From: Anastrepha obliqua | Lineage: Eukaryota; Arthropoda; Insecta; Diptera; Tephritidae | Length of the DNA: 64,000 bases | Assembly: GCF_027943255.1 (NCBI RefSeq) | Contig: NC_072894.1 | Span: 128,021,601-128,085,600 of the forward strand | Direction: 5' to 3' | Part shown: positions 54,842 through 64,000 of the stretch, in pieces | Numbering within the stretch: position 1 is the first letter of the stretch | Layout of the letters: each line of letters begins with the position of its first letter | Notes under the pieces: model-generated | The model's input: the letters and a program-made list of their open reading frames with translations, nothing else | Database searches by the model: none | Told to the model about the DNA's origin: nothing | Translations under genes and position numbers: made by a program

Positions 54842-55470
54842 ATGGAAGTCAACAAAGAGAAGATTCGGTTCATTTTACAGTTTTTCTTTGATAAATGCGA
54901 AAATGCAAGCCAGACCGCTGAAATTGTGAATGGTTTTTGTGGTGCGGCTGCCGTAGCCGAATGGGTTGGTGCGTGATTACCATTCGGAATTCACAGAGAG
55001 GTCGTTGGTTCGAATCTCGGTGAAAGCAAAATTAATAAAAACATTTTTCTAATAGCGGTCGCCCCTCGGCAGGCAATGGCAAACCTCGGAGTGTATTTCT
55101 GCCATGAACAAGCTCCTCATAAAAATATCTGTCGTTCGGAGTCGGCTTGAAACTGTAGGTCCCTCCATTTGTGGAACAACATCAAGACGCACACCACAAA
55201 TAGGGGGTGGAGCTCGGCCAAACACCCAAAAAGGGTGTACGCGCCAATTATTTATTTTTGTTTTTTTTTTTTGTTTGTGGTGCCGTGCCGTAACAGCTAT
55301 TAAGGTGCGATTTTGGTTTTGTCGATTCCATTCAGGCATTTTTGATGTAACAGAAAATGTCAAAAATGTCGATAAAATCAGAAGAAAATCGTTCAAGGCA
55401 TGTTAGTATTCGTGGCATCGCCCAAGAGCTAAAGATAGACCATAAACTAGTTTCGAACCATTTCCGTTAA
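54842..55470 (+). mobile_element. Second mariner lineage (SETMAR/Hsmar1-like), 5' part only, split by a SINE
   Basis: Starts MEVNKEKIRFILQFFFDKCE then NASQTAEIVNGFCG, is interrupted by the SINE at 54946-55273, and resumes FWFCRFHSGIFDV, then NVKNVDKI and SIRGIAQELKIDHK-like sequence to a stop at 55468. Only the N-terminal helix-turn-helix half exists; the catalytic half is absent. A different lineage from the adjacent mariner at 53345. Confidence 0.75.
54946..55273 (+). repeat. tRNA-derived SINE, full length
   Basis: 328 bp flanked by TTTGTGGTGC (54936-54945 and 55274-55283). A-box-like TAGCCGAATGGGTTGG (54954-54969) and B box GGTTCGAATC (55007-55016) mark a tRNA-derived RNA polymerase III promoter. 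The body contains CTAATAGCGGTCGCCCCTCG and GCAGGCAATGGCAAACC, then CCAAACACCCAAAAAGGGTG and a T-rich tail. Other copies: 31140 (minus), 37715 (plus), 63145 (minus). Confidence 0.88.
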
Positions 55471-56202
55471 ACTTTTACGCAAAAGTAATGGATTTCTTGT
55501 TCCCCAAACTAATATATTTATATCATACACACATACATTGCAAAGAGCAATGACCAGTAAATGAAGATTTATACGGAAACTATTACAGCCATAGCGAGGA
55601 CGATTTAATCAGGGGAAAAAATGATAGATGCTTTTATTTCCAAAATGAATTTTTAAAAAATATCGAAATGAAATGTTGACACAGAAAATGAAAGGCAAGT
55701 TCGAAATAAAAAATATAGACATTATGCACCTATTATTTACGGCGACCTTGAACTTCAAACTCATTGTACTAAAGCACACATATTTTAATGCCTTCATTCT
55801 ATCATTTCTATTTATGTAAAAAACGCGTATAAACAAGTATATAAACTTGTTTGCAAATGCACGGAGATGTGGCCGACATTAGTCGACGAGTAGCATTGAG
55901 TTATGCAGTGGTTGGTGGCTCACTGTTATTTATACGAATATTTGGATGGATGAATGCACGCGCTGCTGTCTTTACGGGCGAGGACCACCCAACAAGATTT
56001 CGTGATTGAAAATGCCCTTGTCTTTAGGTTTCCATTAAGTAATTTTAATGTATGAATGACGAGCAAGTAGGGAAAATAACAATAACAATAAAAATATATC
56101 AGAACTAAATGAAATGAGGCAACTATTTTTAGTTTATCAGAGTGCAAATAATCATCTTACAACAAAGTATACGGAGTAGAGCAAAATAAAAATAAATAAA
56201 AA
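55471..56202. other. Spacer
   Basis: About 730 bp, AT-rich; no gene or repeat recognised. Confidence 0.4.
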
Positions 56203-56204
56203 AT

Positions 56205-57511
56205 ACAGGGTGGCTGATGAATTTTGCTACATTAAGAAACTCAAATAACTTTTTTTTTAGTGTATGGAATTCATTTATTTTTTTTCAAGTTGAAGGTCAT
56301 TAAATTTTATTAAATGTAGCTTAACTAGTTTTAAAAATAATTGAATTTAAATGCCCCCCATGCTCGTTGACACAAGTGCGGCATCTTAGTAAAAAGTTGT
56401 TCATTGCTGCTTTGAGAGTTGCGACAGGAATAGCCGCAATTGTTGCCCGAATGGATTGTTTTAGTTCACTCAAATTTGTTGGCTTTGTTTTATAATCTTC
56501 TTGTTTACATAAACCCCACAAGAAAAAGTCAGGTGCAGTAAGGTCAGGCGACCTGGGGGGCCAACGAAATTCGGAGTTTCTTGAAATCAGTTTATTGGGA
56601 AATTTTCGTCGCAACTCTGTCATAACAGTCTGGGCTATGTGAGACGTTGCCTCATCTTGTTGAAACCACACAGAGTTGAAAGGAATTCTCTTTCGGCGTA
56701 GTTCTGGATAGAAAAATTCTTTCAGCATTTTCAAATAATGGTCTCCAGTAACCGTAACGGTGTGACCAGTTTCTTCAAAAAAATAAGGCCCGACAATACA
56801 GCGTGAAGAAACCGCACACCACACTGTCACGCGAAGAGGATGCAATTCCGTCTCGTGGAGTATCTGTGGGTTAGAAGTACTCCATATTCGACAATTTTGT
56901 TTGTTCACATTGCCGTTTAAATCGAAATGGGCCTCATCAGACATGAAAAGGCAGTTTAACATGTTTTGGTCCATCCATTGCAGGATCTTCTGGCAAAATT
57001 CCAAGTGAATCGGAAAGTCTGCTGCATTCAGTTTGTTAACCATTTGAATTTTGTAGGGAAATAAGTCTAAATCTTTGTGCATTATTGTTTGCAAAGACTG
57101 TCGGCTGACACCAAGTTGAGCAGATAAGCTTCTTGTTGAAACCCTTGGATTGCTTTGTATAGCTGCAGCTACAGCAGCGATCGTTTCCTCCGTCCGAACT
57201 GGTGGGTTTCGATGATAAGGCCTTCTTGCGACTGTTCCTTGCTCAGCAAAATTATTCACCAGTCTCATTATGGTCCATCTGCTCGGGGGATCGCCACCAA
57301 ACATCCGCCTGTACTCTCTCTGTACCAAAACTACGGACTCCAGTGCGTGATAGCGGCGGACTATCCAAATACTTGTTTGCGTGTCCCAGTTATCCATTTT
57401 AATAAATTCTAAAGATCAATCTGCAAACTAAAACAAAAATGGAACAGATAACTTAAAAAGAAAAAAAGTTATTCCATTTTTTTTTGGTAGCGGCTTTCAT
57501 CAGCCACCCTG
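56205..57511 (-). mobile_element. Intact DD41D (rosa-type) mariner
   Basis: 1307 bp, TA-flanked (56203-56204, 57512-57513). Terminal repeats begin CAGGGTGGCTGATGAA at both ends. It contains one uninterrupted transposase gene (next entry). This is the only autonomous-looking transposon in the window. Confidence 0.95.
56321..57397 (-). CDS. DD41D mariner transposase, intact, 358 aa
   Basis: Uninterrupted from the ATG at 57397 to the stop at 56321. N-terminal paired helix-turn-helix region (residues 10-110: VQREYRRMFGGDPPSRWTIM, TVARRPYHRNP, VSTRSLSAQLGVSRQSLQTI). The catalytic domain has FMSDEAHFDLNGNVNK (first Asp), WFQQDEATSHIAQ (second Asp) and SPDLTAPDFFLWG (third Asp, 41 residues after the second), ending SIIFKTS. 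The usual QQDGA is QQDEA here, a change next to the second catalytic Asp that might lower activity. It cuts and pastes the element at TA sites. The length suits the rosa group (about 340-360 aa). Host gene context: none, intergenic. Confidence 0.93.
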   Translation of the reverse strand: MDNWDTQTSIWIVRRYHALESVVLVQREYRRMFGGDPPSRWTIMRLVNNFAEQGTVARRPYHRNPPVRTEETIAAVAAAIQSNPRVSTRSLSAQLGVSRQSLQTIMHKDLDLFPYKIQMVNKLNAADFPIHLEFCQKILQWMDQNMLNCLFMSDEAHFDLNGNVNKQNCRIWSTSNPQILHETELHPLRVTVWCAVSSRCIVGPYFFEETGHTVTVTGDHYLKMLKEFFYPELRRKRIPFNSVWFQQDEATSHIAQTVMTELRRKFPNKLISRNSEFRWPPRSPDLTAPDFFLWGLCKQEDYKTKPTNLSELKQSIRATIAAIPVATLKAAMNNFLLRCRTCVNEHGGHLNSIIFKTS

Positions 57512-57513
57512 TA

Positions 57514-60033
57514 TATGTAATTAGATCTGTCGAAATATACTAGACTCGCGTCTATTTTTGATTCGGCGATCCGTCTTAATTCTGTCCCCAAGAAACGGGT
57601 TGAGGTAGGATATTCAGCCTATCATCTTTCTTATTAAAATTCTTAGGGTGATTGCTGGATTCCTTATTCTAATAATTTGCCTGTAGCGGTGTTAGCACTA
57701 CAGTTGAAAACAACTTAGATTTAAGCTCATTGAGAAGTGTTCAGTTAATAGTTTGAAAAAAACTATGATTATATGTTGAGGGCAAAATATACTTACTTTA
57801 ACAAATTTTTAGTTTTTTTATCAGAATTTGAATTTCTTCTTTTCCATTAAGTTCCATATGCATTTTAACTAAACTAAAGTAAATTTTTAAACATTTTACC
57901 ATAACGTATAATCTATATGAGAGTAAACTAGTTTAGTGAAATATTTTAGAGCAACCAAATGTGCCTGAAATGTGTAATACTGGAATGAGTCACAAATTTC
58001 CCTGGGAGGGATTTTACTAGACTTGTAGAAGCGGCGTGCATGCATGCCAACATGTTGCCTGGCATTTCGAAAATGAATAAAACATAATTATTTAATTGCT
58101 GGATGTTAAAATGTTGGCCACAACCTAAGCTGCATTTGTGTACATATTTTGCCAACTGCTTGAATTTAACTGCTTCGCACATACACCTAACTACCTATAC
58201 AAGCATGTGAATATTTGTTATCCTTTTATGCTAAGCTGTATATTTTAAATTAAATCTGACTTAATTTATTACGAATGCTTTACAAATGTCTCTGCTTGTT
58301 GCTGTCTGCACACACAGGTAAGTACGGATGAGCAAATATCTGTATGTAAGCATCTAAAAGGGCGCTGCCAACCCACGCCAACCCCGACGTGAATCGCCAT
58401 ATTTGTATGTATGTATGCATTCTCATGGAAATTAACACTCAGAAAGCAAATATTTTTAAACAACAAATGAGGTCGGTAGAAGTTGTAACTTGCGCTTATA
58501 TCCACGAATAAGGTTAGATATTTTAATATTGTACTTGTGCACGTACACACACCGAGATAAAATTAAGAGAGTAGAAGTACATCTTTGGTTATTTCCATTT
58601 TAATGAGCTATGATTTCAACGAGAGTGCCACGTTCTGTTTATTCTAAATTTCCTGTAACTCGCCTAATCGTAAAAATTTAAGTACCTCATAGGCATAGCA
58701 ACATTAAATTTGCTTTTAATGCCATTCGAAAACAACACAAATTCAAAAATGTGCTCAAATTAAAAATACTGTGAATTTACGGGTACTAAAAATAAATTGC
58801 AACGTGACCACAAATTCATTGCATTGCATTACTTTTATTTTTTGGTCCACTCCAGCATATCGAAAAATATTTACTGTTCGAAAGGGCGTTAAAATGAATT
58901 CTAAAACGTCAATTGTTGCCAAAGCGCTGCCATTAAAATCGTCAAAAGAATGGCTCACGCGTACAAATGTAAGTATGACATGCATACATGTGTATGTATC
59001 GAACCCACATTCATGTATGTTTACGTTAAAAGAAGGCGAATAGTACTCAATGCCATCTGCTGTTTAGCGCCCCTTCACTGGCACGCACGCACCTCCCTGG
59101 TGGTGCGCCTTTTACGCTTTGGTGGCATTCTGCCATTTTCAGTTCAGTGACGCTGCGTACCAAAAAGGTTCTTTTGGTGGTGGATAAAATGCATTCATAG
59201 ATACAAATCAATAAAATCTGCTAGCTGCATCATAAACATTTCAATATTTTCGTCGTAAAAATATTTTAGCGTGCGATGTCAAAAATCAACAAGTAAATAT
59301 TATATTAAATACGCATTTGAAGGTTTCAACAGCGGCAATCGTAAAGCATCGTAAAATGAGAGGGTGTGTAAGTTGTAAGAGAATATATTTTAACAGCTGC
59401 ATGCAGGCTTTGAAAATTTAAGTCTCTAAGAAATTATGAGAATAATTTTATTTGTTTGTTCAGGCTTGAAAGTGACAGAGATGAGCTCAGATTTCGTATA
59501 ATAGCCTAATTTTCTCTTGATTTTGTTTTTATCCTACTAAATTTCTAGAAGTCGAACAGCATTTCCAATTTAGCATTTAGTTCATGAACTATATGGTATT
59601 TATTATTCAATGATTAGAGGCAAGTTGGTTGGTTGGTTCAAGTGGTGATTCTCCAAGAATCCAATTAGCGCTACCGTACCATTTTGTTGCCACATCCTCG
59701 CTACCAACAAGTTATGCGAGTTATGCCTTCACGACTATATCCAGTCTATAATTACATTCACATATGCATTAATTAGCAATAAATCCACAAAATTAATCTA
59801 TCCGTTCACATATGGCAGATCACCTGCAAAATTGACAATCAGCTGTCAAGACTTTTTTTGAAAGGCTATTCTTCATAGAAATTGCTTGGATGGAATATTT
59901 GGATTTGTTTAATTATTATTCACGATATGAAGAAAAGACAAGGAGAAGGAATAGCTAATTTAATTGCGCAACTGGCTACTAGTAATAAGCAGTTGGAGGA
60001 AATCCGTAAACGACATTTATTGAGCTTTCAAAA
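57514..60033. other. Intergenic DNA with one possible exon
   Basis: About 2.5 kb, mostly AT-rich and featureless; short TATG runs near 58405. A possible first coding exon at 58894-58968 has its own entry. A short open piece at 59927-60045 (KKRQGEGIANLIAQLATSNK, LEEIRKRH) is helical and may be an old transposon ORF fragment. Confidence 0.35.
58894..58968 (+). CDS. Possible first coding exon (25 codons)
   Basis: AAAATG start, open frame MNSKTSIVAKALPLKSSKEW then LTRTN, ending AAT|GTAAGT, a consensus donor. No partner exon was found before the window end and no homologue is recognised, so it may be chance. Confidence 0.25.
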
Positions 60034-60057
60034 AATTATGGCAGTAATATATATCTA

Positions 60058-63000
60058 TCTATATATATAAAAATCAATTGCTGTTCGTTAGTCTCGCTAA
60101 AACTCGAGAACGACTGAACGGATTTATCTTATCTTGGTCTTGAAATGTCCGTAGAGATCTAGGGAAGGTTTAAAAGGTGAGAAAAATTTCGAATAACTGC
60201 CGGGAAAACCTTAAAAACAGCACTTTTCTTCTTCCCATATAAACGTTTTCAAAATAAAATTTGGAGTCAATTTGAATTATAATCACTGTGTTCATCGCAC
60301 CTCATATTACAGCTATGAAACATTTTTCAACGCACCTAAAAATATTTGTCAAACAAGTGACAATCTTTAAGACATCAAATGTTTCACCATAATATTTGAT
60401 ATTAGATTTGACAACCAACTAATATTTCAATCCATTCTGTCGCACTTTAGAACACGGAAAGAAGTATTACGATATCTATGAGTGAGCGAGAACTTTTTTT
60501 ACTTTGGCGATCCTTTGTGATAGTGACATTCCAAGTAATGTGCTCTTTTTTTGATATTTTGTGATTGTGACACTTTATTGCTAAGCGAGCGAAAAATTTT
60601 CTCACTCTGATTATTTACAATTTACGATGCCGAGGAGAAGACGACCAGACTTAGGTGCGAAAAGCTACCTCACGTGATAACCAGTCGTATTGAAAATAGT
60701 CGTATTGCTATGTCAGAATTGCGTTATTTAGTGAGTAATAATGAAGTAGAGAGGCTTAGAATGCAACGAGTTCGTGCACATAGAACACAACAACAGCAAG
60801 AACGACATAATGAAATTGAGGGAATCCGCAGACGGAATGCTCCTGTGATTCTTGAACTAGCTGCATTCCACTATGATCCTGAAAATGATTATTGTGCTGA
60901 CAAATCGGTAACAATTGGGGAAATTAAAATAATTTGTAAGTATTATAATGCGTTAAAATACAGTCATGAAAAATTCCAGATGAAACAACTGACCCAAATT
61001 GCATGCAGTAGTTACCAAACACATGATACATGGACCTTTCGGACTTTTCAACTACAATTCACACTGTATGGTAGACGGCAAGTGTTCCGATACCCAAGAG
61101 ACCTGCTTGCTGAAAACGTAACAGGAAATGATGGATACCCATTGTATGGACAGACAGAACGGCACACAGTCTGTCAAACTGATGATTTTGCTTGCACTTT
61201 GCTGTATGCTGACATGCCACGACATTACATCTGGAACACCTGTTGAAGGACATCCAAATGTATTTCTTCAGACGCTCTGGGTCGCATCTACACAGTACAT
61301 TCAAATAACGATGAATGTTATTATTTGCGGTTGTTGTTGGTGAATGTTCGTGGTTCGATATCGTTTGAACAACTGAGAACAGTTAATGGACAGCTGTGTG
61401 CGACTTACCGTGAGGCATATCAACTATTGCATTTACTTGAGAACGATACGCACTGGGATCATACGCTCAAGGATTCCGTAATATCTTCATCGCCGCATCA
61501 AATTTGTACATTGTTTGCGATTATCATATCGACATGTCTTCCCTCGAATCCAAAAGATTTGTGGGTTAAGTATAGAGATGGCATGTCTGAGGATGTTTTA
61601 CATCGTGTGCGCCGTCAAACTTTGAATCCTACACAAGGATCAGATCGCGAAATGATGTTGCTCCAGCTTTGGCTTCATCTGGAATAGCTGCGACTCTGCT
61701 AGAAGGCGGGCGAACTGCACATTCTGCCTTGAAATTACCATTAAACATGCAAATCACCGAAACACCAATTGCAACATTGCCACAAATAGCGGAATGGCCA
61801 AGATCCTACAGGTATGCAAATTGATTGTTTGGGATGAATGCATGGCCCATAAGAGGTCACTGGAAGCACTGGACAGAACGTTGAAAGATCTTCGTGACAA
61901 CCAAAATATTTTTGGTGGGGCCATGATACTGTTGTCAGGTGATTTTCGTCAGACTCTTCCAGTAATTCCCCGAACAACTGTTAGCTGATGAACTAAATGC
62001 ATGCCTAAAATCATCGAATTTGTGGCAGTATGTAAAGACACTCCAATTAACAACTAACATGAGAGTATTTTTGCAGCAGATGAAACTGCGAATGTGTTTG
62101 CGAAGCAGTTGTTAGACATTGGAAATAATGAAGTTGCAGTGGACACCTCGACCGGATTCATCACGTTACCCACAGATTTCTGTCAAAACACAGACTCAAA
62201 AGAGGAGCTTATTCAGCGTGCTTTCCCAGATATAGCGCAAAAGTTCAATAACCATAATTGGCTGGGTGAACGAGCAATATTGGCAGCGAAAAATAAAGAT
62301 GCCGAGGATCTCAATGCGACCATTCAGAATTTTCTTCCAGGACAGTTGGTTTCCTTGAAAACAGTCGACACCGTTATGAACCAGGATGACGTACTAAACT
62401 ATCCCTCGGAGTTTTTAAATTCACTGGAATTGTCAGGATTACCACCTCAAAATTTGCAGTTAAAAATAGGGTCAGTTGTCATCATGCTGCGTAACATTAA
62501 TCAACCTCGACTGTTCAATGGAACAAGACTGGCTCTGAAAAACCTGATGAATAACGTCATTGAGGCAACAATCGTAAAAGGAAAATACAAAGTAGAGGAT
62601 GTCTTGATCCCGCGGATACCGATGATTCCAACGGATTTACCATTCGATTTTAAACGCTTACAATTTCCAGTACGTCTGGCCTTTGCGATGACCATAAATA
62701 AATCGCAAGGTCAGTCGTTAGAAGTTTGCGCACTCAACTTGGGGTTTCCCTGTTTCGCGCATGGACAATTATACGTCGCGTGTTCGCGTGTCGGAAAACC
62801 GTCTTCTTTGTTTATTTACGCACCACAAAACAAAACAAAAAATATAGTTTATCAGAAAGCTATAAATTGATTAACAAACTGTATCATAGCAGGGTGTGTC
62901 TGTCAATATCAAATTTAAACCATATAAATAGCCATTTCTCAGGAAAACTCCATTTTATAATTAAGCAATATGATGTGTCGAAAATAATAATACAACTTCA

Positions 63001-63130
63001 TGCTTAATTCAAAATATGCTTTTTTTTATTAAATACGGATTCATTTTGTTTGCTTTAAAATTATTTTATACAAAAGTTTAGGTATTTTATTTATCGATTG
63101 AGACAGTACGAAGTCTGCCGGGTTAGCTAG
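60058..63130 (+). mobile_element. Helitron, internally deleted
   Basis: 5' end TCTATATATATAAAAATC, followed by GCTGTTCGTTAGTCTCGC typical of insect Helitrons; 3' end GCCGGGTTAGCTAG with the CTAG terminus, next base T (63131). No target duplication, as expected. 3073 bp. It keeps pieces of the N-terminal Rep/helicase ORF and the Pif1 helicase C-terminus but lacks the HUH nuclease. It is embedded in the tail of a SINE insertion. Confidence 0.92.
60626..62870 (+). pseudogene. Remnants of the Helitron RepHel protein
   Basis: Segments in changing frames: 60626- (MPRRRRPDLGAKSY, stop); 60674-61246 (FHYDPENDYCADKSVTIGEI; RQVFRYPRDLLAENVTGNDG); 61325-61687 (RLLLVNVRG, RTVNGQLCATYREAYQLL, LWVKYRDGMSEDVLHRVRRQ); then a join near 61630 to SGIAATLLEGGRTAHSALKL; 61794-61988 (KLIVWDECMAHKRSLEALD, Walker B; LLSGDFRQTLPVIPR); 62094-62870 (TINKSQGQSLEVCALNLGF, LYVACSRVGKPSSLFIYAP). 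The HUH nuclease and the helicase P-loop (Walker A) are both missing through deletions. At least four frame changes; non-functional. Confidence 0.88.
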
Positions 63131-63144
63131 TATATGTATATATG

Positions 63145-63406
63145 ATAATTGGCGCGTACACCCTTTTCTGGGTGTTTGGCCGAGCTCCTCCTCCTATTTA
63201 TGGTGTGCGTCTTGATGTTGTTCCACAAATGGAGGGACCTACAGTTTCAAGCCGACTCCGAACGGCAGATATTTTTATGAGGAGCTTTTTCATGGCAGAA
63301 ATACACTCCGAGGTTTGCCATTGCCTGCTGAGGAGCGATGGCTATTAGAAAAAAACTTTTTCTTAATTTTGGTGTTTCACCGAGATTCGAACCTGCGTTC
63401 TCTCTG
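63145..63406 (-). repeat. tRNA-derived SINE, 5'-truncated
   Basis: Reverse complement of the SINE body: ACACCCTTTTCTGGGTGTTTGG at the 3' side, GTTTGCCATTGCC-like core and a degraded B box near GAGATTCGAACC, truncated before the A box. Flanked with the Helitron by AATTATGGCAG(T/C)AATA at 60034-60049 and 63407-63422. Confidence 0.8.
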
Positions 63407-63422
63407 AATTATGGCAGCAATA

Positions 63423-64000
63423 CGTATACGAAAACCGATATTATATTTTATAATGAGCAATAAGAGAACAAAGTGTTTATGGACACACGTTTTTTTCTGT
63501 TATATGAATGCATACCTCAAAAAAATGTATTAGAATTATGTCTATAAGCCTGTTTTCTTTGCCGGCATTCATTTTATTTAGTTTTTACTTTGACGTTTCT
63601 CTTTATATTCGTAAAAATAATTATCTATAACACAGAAAACGCAGGGTTGGATGTAAAAAAGTATGGTAATCATTTAGGACTATTTTATAATCTCAGATTC
63701 CGGGAGAGAAATTTTGTATGGGTAATCCCGCTTTTTAATTACGGATTGGGAGTTAAGCACGAAAAAGTAGATAATCTACTTATATGTGAACGTATTATAA
63801 GCGATTGAAAAACCTCATAATGTTGTTTAAGTCTATAGCAGCCATCTCTTCAACGTTTTCAAAAAGTGGTTTGCAAAGTGTTAAAATCCTCGGCTTCCAT
63901 TCTTCCAGGGCATTCACAAGGGAAGATAGCTTCCTTTTTCTCCGGTTGATTACAATTATGACAGTATGAATTGTAAGGGATACCCATTTGGACTGCTTGC
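63423..64000. other. Intergenic DNA at window end
   Basis: No supported gene; a 72-codon open frame at 63590-63808 has no recognisable domain. A patch at 63880-63960 may be an interspersed repeat. Confidence 0.35.

Noticed and set aside
54954..55016. A functional tRNA gene
   Set aside because: A and B boxes are present, but the cloverleaf is incomplete and the unit recurs with a common body and tail, so it is a SINE.
63590..63808. 72-aa frame at the window end as a gene
   Set aside because: No domain, no conserved motif, AT-rich context; insufficient support.

Overview
The window is nuclear DNA of a higher dipteran, most likely a tephritid fruit fly. It has short spliced introns with GT-AG ends, AT-rich spacers, two genes that match Drosophila proteins nearly residue for residue, DD41D (rosa-type) mariners, a tRNA-derived SINE and jockey/CR1-like LINEs with CAACAA tails. 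Nothing bacterial or organellar was seen.

Three host genes could be assembled exon by exon. endos (alpha-endosulfine, minus strand, 1225-1717) and gig/Tsc2 (tuberin, plus strand, 8040-21114, 16 coding exons, 2000 aa) lie head to head, separated mainly by a LINE. A PLEKHG5-like RhoGEF (minus strand, 48684 to 33788, 11 coding exons, about 973 aa) fills the middle. A fourth, decayed gene for a secreted chitin-binding (CBM14/peritrophin-A) protein lies antisense in tuberin intron 5. It still has a TATA-like box, a signal-peptide exon and an intron, but a Mutator-like element has landed inside its coding sequence.

The rest is dense, often nested mobile DNA. 3.6-7.2 kb: LINE with intact ends and a 2A-like motif. 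9.7-11.2 kb: LINE fragment and FLYWCH MULE. 15.3-17.2 kb: TTAA-flanked element carrying a DD41D mariner, then a LINE tail. 20.4-20.9 kb: DD41D remnant. 21.7-22.4 kb: LINE RNase H fragment. 24.1-26.0 and 28.25-31.05 kb: two foldback-like elements with AAAATTCTGC arrays, the second split by a jockey LINE. 37.7-40.4 kb: two MITEs, a SINE, and a mariner split by a 136-bp RIME-like retroelement. 41.4-47.05 kb: a mariner split by a 4.6-kb hAT that contains a 210-bp-arm palindrome. 49.6-51.7 kb: DD41D mariner and a second TTAA element. 53.3-55.5 kb: two mariners, one split by a SINE. 56.2-57.5 kb: a DD41D mariner with an intact 358-aa transposase. 60.0-63.4 kb: a Helitron inside a SINE insertion.

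Tuberin (GAP that switches off Rheb/TORC1) and endosulfine (PP2A-B55 inhibitor activated by Greatwall) act in connected growth and cell-cycle pathways, but shared regulation here is only a possibility. No unambiguously novel multi-gene system was found. The least familiar material is the two foldback-like elements with a conserved internal module, the FLYWCH/CCCGAA element, the RIME-like element and the palindrome in the hAT. All functional statements rest on reading the sequence and on remembered family features; no search was run.
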